DNA of 8,789 bases from Candidatus Curtissbacteria bacterium (GCA_030688205.1 JAUYIQ010000035.1:1-8789), one strand, 5' to 3'; shown: positions 1-7,300, counted from the stretch's first letter. Numbers and translations: made by a program. The notes: generated from the sequence alone by a model not told the origin.

Positions 1-1241
1 TCACTATTGTGATCTGTAATAAGTGCAAAGTTAAATGGCGCTCCGCCAGATTTTTCGATCACAAAATCGGCAACATCTTCAGTTTGATTGATTAGGCGGT
101 TCGGCGGATTATTGTAGAAGGAATGAGTCATAAAGTACCAAAGTACCAATGCTGCAATTAAAACCGTTACGACTTTTGCAATTTTGTTTTTCCAAAAAAG
201 AGAAATAACTAAGCCCGCGAGAAAAAATGGCGCAGGAAACATAAAGCCGAAATAATAATCAAAAATCTGTCCCGAATAAAACCTTAAACCGGCTAGCCCG
301 CCTAAAAACCAAAGTAGACCAATGGAAAAAGCTAACCGTTGTTTTTCATTTTTCCAGTTTCTCCAGAGACCTAATAGACCGCCCGTTGTAAGAATCCAAA
401 AGAGAAGTTTTGTGTAAACTTTTCCCCTGTAATTTGATAATTCTTCAATAAGAATGTTGCCCAAGTTTGAAATTGTCCAGATAATATTGTTGGATCTGAA
501 TCCTACAGTAGTGCCTCTTGTTACAAATTCCCTGATTGTTATGAAGTTCGGAAAATTGTTTTTAAATTCGAAAGCCAAAAATGGGAAAAATGTCACAAGT
601 GCACCTACAAGAATAGAGAGACCAAGAGGAATCCATTTTTTAATATTCGTGTTTGTGAGAATAATTGCTGCTGTAATTGCCAACAGTACACCTGACAAAT
701 AATGCAATTGAATAGCTATCCCGAAACTTGCCCCTGCCAAAACATAATAAATGTATTTTTTTCTGGATATTGCCAGGTAAAGGAAATATATCAAAAGAAG
801 GGAAAAAAACGGCAGTGGGTTAGGATTCCATGAAGACCTTGAATATCTAACTATTAGGGGCGCAGTTGCATAAAGGAGGCTTATAATAATAGCAGGGGTA
901 AAACCTGCAGTCTCTTTTAAAAATCGGAAAAGCAGGTAAACAGTAGCAACCCCGAATGTAGCCACCATGTAAGATGGTCCAACCGGATCGAACCTGCTTA
1001 AGAGTAAAAATGGCGCCGCCATCCAGTAATAGATCGGGCCAAGATAAAAACCTCCAACTGAGGCAGTCGGTCCTAAAAATACCAGTTTTTTTTCAAGAAA
1101 CATATTTCTCATCACAATCATGTCCCGGCCCTCATCACCAAGAAACACCACATAATCTCTTATCTGCCAGAAGCGAAAGAAGGCAGCAATTAAAATAACC
1201 ACAACAATAAGGCAAGTCTGTAATTTTTTTGACGTAAACAT
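1..1241 (-). CDS. GT-C membrane glycosyltransferase (ArnT/PMT-like), 3' end cut by window
   Basis: The frame starts at ATG 1241-1239 and stays open to base 1, giving 413 codons with the C-terminus missing. It reads as a polytopic membrane protein: a hydrophobic segment near residues 8-24 is followed by a loop with FLGDEGRD (residues 33-40), where D36/E37 sit like the acidic pair of the first outer loop in ArnT/PMT (GT39/GT83) enzymes. Conserved-looking GGFYLGPIYYW (63-73), SSWNPNPLP (136-144) and HY (180-181) follow, with about ten further hydrophobic segments to residue 372. A soluble C-terminal part begins near 374. Such enzymes move a sugar from a polyprenyl-phosphate carrier onto a lipid or protein on the outer membrane face. 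The ATG lies one base after the stop of the GT2-GtrA gene, so the pair is probably cotranslated. Donor and acceptor cannot be read from the sequence. Confidence 0.85.
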   Translation of the reverse strand, partial: MFTSKKLQTCLIVVVILIAAFFRFWQIRDYVVFLGDEGRDMIVMRNMFLEKKLVFLGPTASVGGFYLGPIYYWMAAPFLLLSRFDPVGPSYMVATFGVATVYLLFRFLKETAGFTPAIIISLLYATAPLIVRYSRSSWNPNPLPFFSLLLIYFLYLAISRKKYIYYVLAGASFGIAIQLHYLSGVLLAITAAIILTNTNIKKWIPLGLSILVGALVTFFPFLAFEFKNNFPNFITIREFVTRGTTVGFRSNNIIWTISNLGNILIEELSNYRGKVYTKLLFWILTTGGLLGLWRNWKNEKQRLAFSIGLLWFLGGLAGLRFYSGQIFDYYFGFMFPAPFFLAGLVISLFWKNKIAKVVTVLIAALVLWYFMTHSFYNNPPNRLINQTEDVADFVIEKSGGAPFNFALITDHNS

Positions 1242-1242
1242 T

Positions 1243-2427
1243 TTATGCGGTTTTCTGGTGAGCCGGTTTGTCCTTCCAGATCCAGAGTATATTAACGAAG
1301 TAGTTAACGAATAAACCGAATAATACACCTGCTGCCAGCCCGGCTTGTTCGTGGAGTTTTAAAACTTGAACAGCGAAGTGGATAGATACCAGTTGAATCA
1401 AGGGGCTGGATATTGATGAAAAGTTGAATTTTAAAAGCCTTACTATTTTGGGATCGTGGTGAGATCTTGACTTAAAAGTCCAATTATCGTGGAAGATGAA
1501 GTTGTATATTATTGCGAATTCTATTGCAATCACAGAAGACAGAAAAAGGTTGTTCGAAAACAGTGGTTTTGAAAGAGAAAAGATCACGAATTTTGACAGA
1601 AATGGAACAGCATACACTTCGCCCCTGTTTAGAATTCCCAAAAGTGCAGCTGAAAGATAATAACTTGTAGCACCGACTATTAAAAATTTGATGATCACCT
1701 TTGATTTTAAAATTCTTATTTTTAAACCAAATTTTAGAACCTCAAAAGTATATGAGACAATTTTTGCTTTTGAATATCCTTTTTTTCTGTCCTGAAAAGT
1801 GATTGGGACTTCTTTAATCTTTGCACCGGCAACAATGGCTGCATGCAAAAATGCAGGCTGGATAATATAAGTTTTTGATTTCCAGGGGACTTTTGAAAAG
1901 TCTATGCTTTCGAATAGTTTTTTGGTAAACATCCTATATGAGTTAGTATATTCTGTGAGGTTAAATGTACCCCAAGAAACTTTGCAATATATTGCTGATC
2001 CGCGTGTAAAAAGTCTTCTGTGCCAGCCAAGCATATTTTTTCCGCCCTTCATAAGCCGTGATCCGTTAACTAAGCTGTTTCCTTTTTTAATATATTCGTA
2101 CATTTGCGGCAGAGTAGATGGATCATGGGAAAGATCGCCATCCATTTGGGCAAGAACGTCTGCTTTTAGCCTGTCTACTGCAAAACGATGGCCTTTGTAA
2201 ACACCTACACCAAGACCCATCTGCACAACGTCTAAATAATGGACTCTGGGATTAGTCTGGGAAATTTTCTTAACTATACTTCCCGTACCATCGGGGGAAT
2301 GGCTGTCGGAAACCAACACATGAAGATCTACATTTTTTAAATTCTTACTTTGAGCAAGTACTTTTTTGATAACCTCTTCAATATTCTCCTTTTCGTTATA
2401 AGTTGGAATATTAACTACTAACTTCAT
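1243..2427 (-). CDS. Polyprenyl-phosphate sugar synthase: GT2 domain fused to GtrA-like membrane domain
   Basis: The 394-residue protein has an N-terminal GT-A domain of the dolichyl-phosphate mannose synthase type: IPTYNE (7-12), DSHSPDGT (41-48), the metal-binding DGD of QMDGDLSHDP (D96, D98), and VPITFQDRKKGYSK (207-220) at the domain end. The second Asp of the usual DD.SPDGT is Ser42, a small departure. Residues about 245-385 are a GtrA-like domain with about four membrane segments (near 246-266, 293-312, 337-355, 362-384) and the hallmark NF....NWTF (309-318). The family transfers mannose or glucose from GDP-Man or UDP-Glc to polyprenyl phosphate; GtrA parts are thought to help flip or anchor the lipid-sugar. 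Its ATG overlaps the gmd stop as ATGA, and the GT-C gene follows after one base, suggesting it makes that enzyme's donor. The exact sugar is unknown. Confidence 0.92.
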   Translation of the reverse strand: MKLVVNIPTYNEKENIEEVIKKVLAQSKNLKNVDLHVLVSDSHSPDGTGSIVKKISQTNPRVHYLDVVQMGLGVGVYKGHRFAVDRLKADVLAQMDGDLSHDPSTLPQMYEYIKKGNSLVNGSRLMKGGKNMLGWHRRLFTRGSAIYCKVSWGTFNLTEYTNSYRMFTKKLFESIDFSKVPWKSKTYIIQPAFLHAAIVAGAKIKEVPITFQDRKKGYSKAKIVSYTFEVLKFGLKIRILKSKVIIKFLIVGATSYYLSAALLGILNRGEVYAVPFLSKFVIFSLSKPLFSNNLFLSSVIAIEFAIIYNFIFHDNWTFKSRSHHDPKIVRLLKFNFSSISSPLIQLVSIHFAVQVLKLHEQAGLAAGVLFGLFVNYFVNILWIWKDKPAHQKTA

Positions 2428-3395
2428 TGTGAATTCTTTTGCAGGAGCTTAATGTCGGCTTCGACCATGAGCTTAACCAGGTCTGCAAATGAAACTTTTG
2501 GCTTCCAGCCAAGAGCCTTTTTTGCTTTTGTTGCATCCCCTATTAAAAAGTCTACTTCGGCAGGGCGGTAGAATTCTTTTGAGGTTTTTACGTATTTTTT
2601 CCAATTTGTTATACCGACAACTTTGAAAGCCGCTTCTACAAATTCCTGCACTGAATGATTTTCTCCTGTCGCAATAACATAATCGTCGGGTTTTGATTGC
2701 TGGAGCATAAGCCACATGGCTTCAACGTAATCACCGGAAAAACCCCAATCTCTTTTTGCATCTAAGTTGCCGAGGATGAGAGAGTCCTGCTGTCCGAGAT
2801 GAATTTTGGCAACTCCATGAGAAATTTTTCTGGTCACAAATTCTAACCCTCTGCGTGGCGATTCATGATTAAAAAGGATTCCGGAAACCGTAAAAAGATC
2901 GTAAGACTCCCTGTAGTTGATTGTGATCCAATGAGCATAAACTTTGGCAACGCCATATGGACTTCTGGGATGAAAGGGTGTTTTTTCGGTTTGAGGAGTT
3001 TCCTGGACCTCGCCGAACATTTCGGAAGATGATGCCTGATAAAATTTGGCATCGGGTTTAACTTGCCTCATGGATTCCAGCATGCGGGTTGTCCCAAGAG
3101 CAGTAAACTCTCCGGTCAGAACAGGCTGTGACCATGAAGTGGCAACAAAACTTTGTGCTGCAAGGTTGTAAATTTCATCAGGATTTGAAAGAGAAATGGC
3201 GCTTGTTAATGATTGCTGGTCGAGAAGATCTCCGGGAATAAGTTCAATCTGGTCCTGGATATGTTTTATCCTTTCATAGTTGGGTGTAGAAGTTCTTCTG
3301 GTCAAACCAAAAACTTTATAGTTTTTTGAAAGAAGAAATTCTGCAAGATATGAACCATCTTGTCCGGTAATACCAGTAATTAAAGCTCGTTTCAT
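2424..3395 (-). CDS. gmd: GDP-mannose 4,6-dehydratase
   Basis: This extended short-chain dehydrogenase (323 residues) should turn GDP-D-mannose into GDP-4-dehydro-6-deoxy-D-mannose in the cytoplasm using bound NADP. The N-terminus carries GITGQDGSYL (8-17), the Gmd form of the Rossmann glycine motif. ASSSEMFG (121-128) gives the Ser/Glu catalytic positions (S123, E125), SPYGVAK (145-151) gives Tyr147 and Lys151, and NHESPRRG (176-183) and GNLDAKRDWGFSGDYVEAMW (209-228) are typical Gmd signatures. The length matches short bacterial Gmd rather than the roughly 370-residue type. The start at 3395 is fixed by the Rossmann strand beginning at residue 2, yet no Shine-Dalgarno is visible; a palindromic repeat lies three bases upstream. 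The end overlaps the GT2-GtrA gene by ATGA. The upstream rmd gene is the obvious next step in the pathway. Confidence 0.95.
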   Translation of the reverse strand: MKRALITGITGQDGSYLAEFLLSKNYKVFGLTRRTSTPNYERIKHIQDQIELIPGDLLDQQSLTSAISLSNPDEIYNLAAQSFVATSWSQPVLTGEFTALGTTRMLESMRQVKPDAKFYQASSSEMFGEVQETPQTEKTPFHPRSPYGVAKVYAHWITINYRESYDLFTVSGILFNHESPRRGLEFVTRKISHGVAKIHLGQQDSLILGNLDAKRDWGFSGDYVEAMWLMLQQSKPDDYVIATGENHSVQEFVEAAFKVVGITNWKKYVKTSKEFYRPAEVDFLIGDATKAKKALGWKPKVSFADLVKLMVEADIKLLQKNSQ

Positions 3396-3398
3396 AAT

Positions 3399-3477
3399 AA
3401 GTTATAAGTGACAAGTTATAGGTTATAAATCTAAGACACAATTCAATTTATAACTTAGTATTTCTAACTTGTAACTT
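3399..3477. repeat. Imperfect palindrome of AGTTATA-type units between rmd and gmd
   Basis: The left arm (3399-3430) and right arm (3446-3477) are reverse complements at 25 of 32 positions, with a 15-base loop at 3431-3445. The loop-proximal 9 bp (3422-3430 with 3446-3454) are perfect, as are the 6 bp at the base (3399-3404 with 3472-3477). The left arm itself contains AGTTATA at 3400-3406 and 3414-3420 and GGTTATA at 3421-3427. The right arm lies inside rmd and supplies its last nine sense codons and its stop. The left arm ends three bases before the gmd ATG. There is no T-run on the downstream (minus-strand) side, so it does not look like a standard intrinsic terminator. It may be a dispersed AT-rich repeat, or an RNA processing or translation element; the sequence cannot decide. 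Confidence 0.8.
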
Positions 3478-4419
3478 CTCTCGTTCGTAGTCAATTGTAT
3501 CAGAAAGTGTAGTCTCAAGTGGAATTTTAGGAGCCCAACCTGTTTTTTCCCTAAACTTTTTCGAATCGCAATATATTGTTTTAATATCGTGCGAATGCAA
3601 ACGACTTTTGTCGGTTTCGATTCGAATTTTTGCATTGGACAGTGAAACCATAGTCTTTAAAATATCAGCCATTTTAACTGCTTGTCCAGAACCCAAATTA
3701 TAAACCTCTCCCAATTCACCCTCATCAAGAGCAAGAATGTATGCTTTTACCATATCCCGCACGTCTGTAAAGTCCCGGCTTGTGTCCAGATTACCAACTT
3801 TAATTGTCCCCCCGCCTTTTTTCTCGCACTGCGCTATCTGGGCGGCAAACGATGCGATGGCAAAAAGATGGGATTGTCTTGGACCAATATGATTAAATGG
3901 CCTTACCCGCACGATTTGTAATTTGTTGTTTATAAAGTACTGCAAACCCAATAAATCCTGTGCAACTTTTGAAACTGCGTATGGCGAGGTGGGGGACAGG
4001 GGCGTGTTTTCGTCTATAGGCAAATGTTTTGGCTCTACCCTACCGTACTCATCCGCGGAACCAATGATAAGTATTTTTGCTTTTGATTTTGCACTAACTA
4101 AGCCTTCTAGTAGATTAATCTCCCCTACTATGTTGTTTTCCAGAGTCTTTTGGGGATTTTTGAAACTTTGAGCAGGAGACGAAAATGCAGCCAGATGGAA
4201 AACGTAATCCCAGGATTCAGACCTGAGGTTTGCTTTAAGCTTTTTTGCTTCTAAAATATCTCCGGCAACAAGCGTAATTTTATCTTTGATATGTTCTAAA
4301 TTTTCGATCGGATGTTTGGGATGGAAGAGACCAAAAACTGAGATATTTTTTTCAAGTAATGCTTCTGTGAGATGGCTTCCGGCAAAACCGGCGATTCCAG
4401 TTATGAATGCTTTTTTCAT
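3448..4419 (-). CDS. rmd: GDP-4-dehydro-6-deoxy-D-mannose reductase (GDP-D-rhamnose-forming), Rmd-like
   Basis: This 323-residue extended SDR should reduce the Gmd product with NAD(P)H to GDP-D-rhamnose. Seen directly: GIAGFAGSHL (8-17) for the cofactor; GSADEYG (120-126); PLSPTSPYAVSK (140-151) with Tyr147 and Lys151; VRPFNHIGPRQS (172-183) and GNLDTSRDFTDVRD (209-222). The RPFNH.GP.Q and RDF.DVRD blocks are those of Rmd proteins and differ from GDP-fucose synthase, which would also need a C3/C5 epimerase centre. The ATG overlaps the ugd stop by four bases (ATGA). Family similarity ends near DTIDYERE; the final KLQVRNTKL (315-323) is encoded entirely by one arm of the palindrome that follows, so it is probably a non-conserved tail. 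A related 4-reductase giving another 6-deoxyhexose cannot be excluded. Confidence 0.87.
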   Translation of the reverse strand: MKKAFITGIAGFAGSHLTEALLEKNISVFGLFHPKHPIENLEHIKDKITLVAGDILEAKKLKANLRSESWDYVFHLAAFSSPAQSFKNPQKTLENNIVGEINLLEGLVSAKSKAKILIIGSADEYGRVEPKHLPIDENTPLSPTSPYAVSKVAQDLLGLQYFINNKLQIVRVRPFNHIGPRQSHLFAIASFAAQIAQCEKKGGGTIKVGNLDTSRDFTDVRDMVKAYILALDEGELGEVYNLGSGQAVKMADILKTMVSLSNAKIRIETDKSRLHSHDIKTIYCDSKKFREKTGWAPKIPLETTLSDTIDYEREKLQVRNTKL

Positions 4420-5714
4420 CTACCCATTCCCAAGTATGTAAATCCTTCTTCTTTGACTGTTTTGGGATTAAAAATATTCCGTCCGTCAACAATAATGGGT
4501 TTTTTAAGAAGTTTTTTGGCTTTTTTCAAATCCATTTCACGAAACTGGGGCCATTCGGTAATAATGAGCATTGCATCTGCACCAGTTATTGCACTATATG
4601 CGTCTTTTGCGAATTTAATGTTTTTGATTACTCTTTTTGCATTATCCATTGCTTGAGGATCGTAAGCGACTACGGTGGCTTCAAGATCTGTCAGGTGGTT
4701 TGCGATTTTAATAGACGGGGCATCCCGCATATCGTCTGTGTTTGGTTTAAATGCCAGTCCAAGCATGGCAAGTTTGACGCCTTTCAAATTCCCCTCCTTG
4801 CCCCCTACCGCACTTTTAACTTTATTTATGAAGTTTTCAATCTGATCATTGTTGATACTGTCGACTGCCTGAAGCAGTTGGAAATCGTAATCGAAGTGTC
4901 TGCCAATTGCAATAAAAGCCAGAACATCTTTGGGAAGACATGACCCTCCGTATCCAATCCCCGGATATAAGAAAGACCTGCCAACTCGCCTGTCTGCTCC
5001 AACTCCGGCAAGCACTTTTTCAACATCCGCACCCATTCTTTCACAAAGAACTGCAATTGCATTGGCGAAAGAAACTTTTGTAGCTAGAATGGAATTTGCA
5101 GCGTATTTAATCAGTTGGGCACTCCTAATGTCCGTAATTATTCGTTCTCCAGAAATCGAGGCGTGCAGCTCTAGTAGAATCTTTTGGGCCTTTTGACTGG
5201 TTGACCCTATGACAATCCGGTCAGGATGCATAGTGTCTTCAATTGCAGTTCCTTCTCTTAAAAATTCCGGGCACGATGCAAACTCAAATTTAGATGAAGC
5301 GTGTTTTTTAACAGTTGCTTCCAGCTGGTCTTCAAAACCAATTGGAATTGTGCTTTTTATAGTTATTAACGTGTAACCGTGGTTGAAATTTTTTGCAGTT
5401 TCTTCTACTGCCGCAAAAAGATATGTTAGGTCTGCTTCTCCTGATTCTTTTGGCGGGGTCCCTACGCAAATAAATACTATTTGGGATTTGGGGACTGATT
5501 CCTTGTAGCTTGTGGTAAAAAATAATCTTTTTGCTTTAATGTTTCTGGTAATAAATTCGGAAAGCGATGGTTCAAAAAAGGGGACTATTCCTTTTTTTAA
5601 TCCTTCTATTTTTTCGGGGACAACATCCACACAGTAAACTTTATTACCGAGCTCACTAAAAACGGCGGCAGTTACCAGTCCTACATATCCGGCCCCAACT
5701 ACGGTTATTGTCAT
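4416..5714 (-). CDS. ugd: UDP-glucose 6-dehydrogenase
   Basis: The 432-residue protein belongs to the UDP-glucose/GDP-mannose dehydrogenase family and should oxidise UDP-glucose twice with NAD+ to UDP-glucuronate. The N-terminal NAD domain starts VVGAGYVGL (5-13), with VGTPP (84-88) and the KSTIPIG strand (120-126). ASCPEFLREGTA (146-157), KYAAN (203-207) with Lys203 and Asn207, and GYGGSCLPKD (254-263) with the catalytic Cys259 and Asp263 are all present. The C-terminal UDP-binding domain contains LGLAFKPNTDDMRDAPS (318-334) and VDGRN (409-413). The substitution of Phe by Leu after the catalytic Cys is minor. A 35-base gap separates it from rmlD and no clear ribosome site is seen; its stop overlaps rmd by ATGA. 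A UDP-ManNAc or GDP-mannose dehydrogenase is possible, but the motif set fits UDP-glucose best. Confidence 0.94.
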   Translation of the reverse strand: MTITVVGAGYVGLVTAAVFSELGNKVYCVDVVPEKIEGLKKGIVPFFEPSLSEFITRNIKAKRLFFTTSYKESVPKSQIVFICVGTPPKESGEADLTYLFAAVEETAKNFNHGYTLITIKSTIPIGFEDQLEATVKKHASSKFEFASCPEFLREGTAIEDTMHPDRIVIGSTSQKAQKILLELHASISGERIITDIRSAQLIKYAANSILATKVSFANAIAVLCERMGADVEKVLAGVGADRRVGRSFLYPGIGYGGSCLPKDVLAFIAIGRHFDYDFQLLQAVDSINNDQIENFINKVKSAVGGKEGNLKGVKLAMLGLAFKPNTDDMRDAPSIKIANHLTDLEATVVAYDPQAMDNAKRVIKNIKFAKDAYSAITGADAMLIITEWPQFREMDLKKAKKLLKKPIIVDGRNIFNPKTVKEEGFTYLGMGR

Positions 5715-5749
5715 AATCTGGTAATTTTAGAAAAATTTAACATACAAAA

Positions 5750-6664
5750 TCAATCTCTTGACGTAGGAATTTTTTCAATTCCGGCTTCCCAACTCGTTGG
5801 GTTAATACCAACAGATGTTATTTTGTTTACTTTTAATCCCCCATTCAAAGGCCTGGGGGTTGCTCCCTTAAGCTTCAGGGCTTCTTCTAGTTTTCCATGA
5901 TCGAGTTTTACTTCAACCCCGGTGTAATGGGTAAGCAATTTTTTGGCAAATTCATATTGGGTTGTGGGCTTGGGGCTGACAAGATGATATATTCCCCGCC
6001 TGTTGTCGCCGACTAAAGTGATAATGGCCGGCGCAATGTCTGCAATGTAGGTGGGAGTTATTACCTGATCGTCGTACATCGGATACATTTTACCCATCTT
6101 TTCAAAGTAGTGAATTGTTCTAAGTGCTAAATCTTCTTTACCCGTATCTACCCCGCTGTAAGGGTAGGCGATTCTTAAAATAAGATAGTCTTTTGGACCG
6201 AGTGTTTCTCTAATCACTTTTTCTCCTTCCATTTTTGTTATCCCATACCAGGAAACTTTATCCATATCAGGTCCTACCGGATCTTCTTCGCTGTATGGAC
6301 CGGAGGAACCGTCGAAAACAAAATCGGTAGAGAAAAAGACAAGTTTTTTGCCATACTTTTTACAGGCAATTGCAACATTTTTAGTACCTTCAACATTTAT
6401 TTTCCAGCATAAACCATTTTTGTCACCTCTTTGAGCTTCTGCGCCGTTTACATCTGTGTATGCAGAAAACAAAACTACCCATTCCAACTTAGAACCATTT
6501 TCAGAAAAAAATGCCTCTACCGATTCCGGGTCTGTAATGTCTATTTCCGGGTACCCATTAAGATCTGCTGTGAGCAGCTTTACATCAGGCATTCTTTCGA
6601 ATTGTTCTATTGCCTGCGTTGCGATCATTGATGAGGAACCAACAATTCCGAGTTTTTCTGTCAT
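5750..6664 (-). CDS. rmlD: dTDP-4-dehydrorhamnose reductase (RmlD-like SDR)
   Basis: This should catalyse the last step of dTDP-L-rhamnose synthesis, reducing dTDP-4-dehydro-L-rhamnose with NAD(P)H. The 304-residue length is normal. Visible RmlD features are IDITDPESVEAFF (41-53), NVEGTKNVA.AC (90-101), LVFFSTDFVFDG (108-119) with the Ser/Thr-Asp pair, GPYSEEDPVGP (122-132), WYGITKMEGE (139-148) with Tyr140 and Lys144, and a late TPTYIADIA (203-211). The cofactor loop is unusual: GIVGSSSMIA (6-15) keeps the first two glycines but lacks the third of GxxGxxG. The gene starts inside the rmlC stop (ATGA overlap), which fixes both the start and the pairing with rmlC. The general NAD-dependent sugar epimerase/reductase family is the alternative, but the position after rmlA, rmlB and rmlC supports RmlD. 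Confidence 0.9.
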   Translation of the reverse strand: MTEKLGIVGSSSMIATQAIEQFERMPDVKLLTADLNGYPEIDITDPESVEAFFSENGSKLEWVVLFSAYTDVNGAEAQRGDKNGLCWKINVEGTKNVAIACKKYGKKLVFFSTDFVFDGSSGPYSEEDPVGPDMDKVSWYGITKMEGEKVIRETLGPKDYLILRIAYPYSGVDTGKEDLALRTIHYFEKMGKMYPMYDDQVITPTYIADIAPAIITLVGDNRRGIYHLVSPKPTTQYEFAKKLLTHYTGVEVKLDHGKLEEALKLKGATPRPLNGGLKVNKITSVGINPTSWEAGIEKIPTSRD

Positions 6665-7182
6665 TTTAAACCGAAGTCTTCTCTTACCTGCTGCCAGGAG
6701 AATTGTGTGTTGTCTATGCGTCCTTCATCTTCAACGTTATAGAGCTGGGTTGGAAAATTAAGAAGATAACCTTCTTTTTGAGAGATAACCATGAAACCGT
6801 GATAGACCTCTTTGGGAATAACAATCATATACATTTCTTCTTCTTTTTCCGGACCCATTACAAATAGGTTTAGTTTATCTTTCGTTTTTGAGTCTTGACG
6901 CGGGTCCCAAAGTGCTGTGACTATTCTCCCCGAAACGCAAATAAAGCGGTCTTCCTGTTTCTGGTGAACATGCCATTTGTCTTCGTCTCTGGCAATTCCG
7001 CTAGGTGTTTTTGACATGTACTGCATGATAAATGGCAAGTGGTCACCAAAGACATCTGTCCAATCGCTCCGCATGGTTTCGACAAGCGATCCTGTAGGGT
7101 CGGTGTGCTGGACAAGTTTGCGAATTATAGTCCCTTCGATGAGGTCTTGTTGGTTGTTTAGGTTAAAGTATTGGTAGATCAT
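6661..7182 (-). CDS. rmlC: RmlC-like dTDP-4-dehydrorhamnose 3,5-epimerase (divergent cupin)
   Basis: The 173-residue cupin sits between rmlB and rmlD, where the 3,5-epimerase of the dTDP-L-rhamnose pathway is expected. The sequence shows KWHVHQKQEDRF (69-80) with His71 and His73, CVSGRIVTALWDPR (82-95), VIPKEVYHGFMVIS (121-134), FPTQLYN (143-149) and EDEGR (151-155). The order and spacing match the RmlC fold: first beta-strand His, a central glycine turn, P..V.HGF, then a late Tyr/Glu. It lacks the RGLHYQ block and the LYK tyrosine of classical RmlC; from memory it resembles a subfamily with HxH in place of those motifs, often annotated as the same epimerase. A 3-epimerase-only or ketoisomerase activity remains possible. 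No Shine-Dalgarno precedes the ATG, which touches the AT-rich repeat region; the stop overlaps rmlD by ATGA. Confidence 0.84.
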   Translation of the reverse strand: MIYQYFNLNNQQDLIEGTIIRKLVQHTDPTGSLVETMRSDWTDVFGDHLPFIMQYMSKTPSGIARDEDKWHVHQKQEDRFICVSGRIVTALWDPRQDSKTKDKLNLFVMGPEKEEEMYMIVIPKEVYHGFMVISQKEGYLLNFPTQLYNVEDEGRIDNTQFSWQQVREDFGLK

Positions 7183-7300
7183 ACAATAATTTTCAATTTA
7201 AAATTTACAATTTACAATCAATTTACAATGACACAATTTCCAAAATTAAAAATTAAAACATTGAAAATTCAATGAAAATTGATAATTGAAAATTGTATAT
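7183..7300. repeat. AT-rich self-complementary repeat region between rmlB and rmlC
   Basis: Almost the whole 122-base gap is made of short related units. TTTACAA occurs at 7204-7210, 7211-7217 and 7222-7228, and variants of TTTTCAATT and its complement occur at 7190-7198 and 7284-7292. The two ends are complementary: TACAAT and TTTTCAATT on the left pair with AATTGAAAA and ATTGTA on the right, so the transcript could fold into a long imperfect hairpin. The composition is nearly all A and T with scattered C/G. The region touches the rmlC start codon on one side and ends a few bases before the rmlB stop on the other. No open frame of note, no T-tract terminator and no convincing promoter pair could be picked out, although such AT-rich DNA could hide a -10 box. 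Confidence 0.75.
7204..7228. repeat. Three TTTACAA units, two of them directly tandem
   Basis: Two copies abut at 7204-7217 and a third follows after four bases at 7222-7228. It is the most regular part of the rmlB-rmlC gap and resembles slippage-generated DNA rather than a regulatory operator, though direct repeats could also bind a protein. Confidence 0.7.

Noticed and set aside
454..1198. Plus-strand open frames of 74-82 codons over the left end
   Set aside because: The minus strand carries a continuous 413-codon membrane protein with conserved motifs here; the plus-strand frames have no domain features.
3399..3477. Intrinsic terminator after rmd
   Set aside because: The stem is AT-rich and imperfect and is not followed by a T-run on the minus strand; gmd starts at once and must be transcribed, probably from the same mRNA.
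3448..4419. GDP-L-fucose synthase for the gene upstream of gmd
   Set aside because: The RPFNHIGPRQ and RDFTDVRD blocks and the overall pattern fit the Rmd reductases better than the bifunctional epimerase-reductase of fucose synthesis.
4407..4943. Plus-strand open frame of 178 codons opposite ugd
   Set aside because: It lies antisense to a strongly conserved gene, is rich in Cys, Phe and Ile as expected of a reverse-frame reading of AT-rich codons, and has no recognisable motif.
5715..5749. Promoter for ugd in the 35-base gap
   Set aside because: The AT-rich stretch contains TAAAAT-like letters on the minus strand but no matching -35 at proper spacing; the match is no better than chance in such DNA.
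6456..6761. Plus-strand 101-codon frame across the rmlC-rmlD junction
   Set aside because: It is antisense to two confident genes and shows no family signature.
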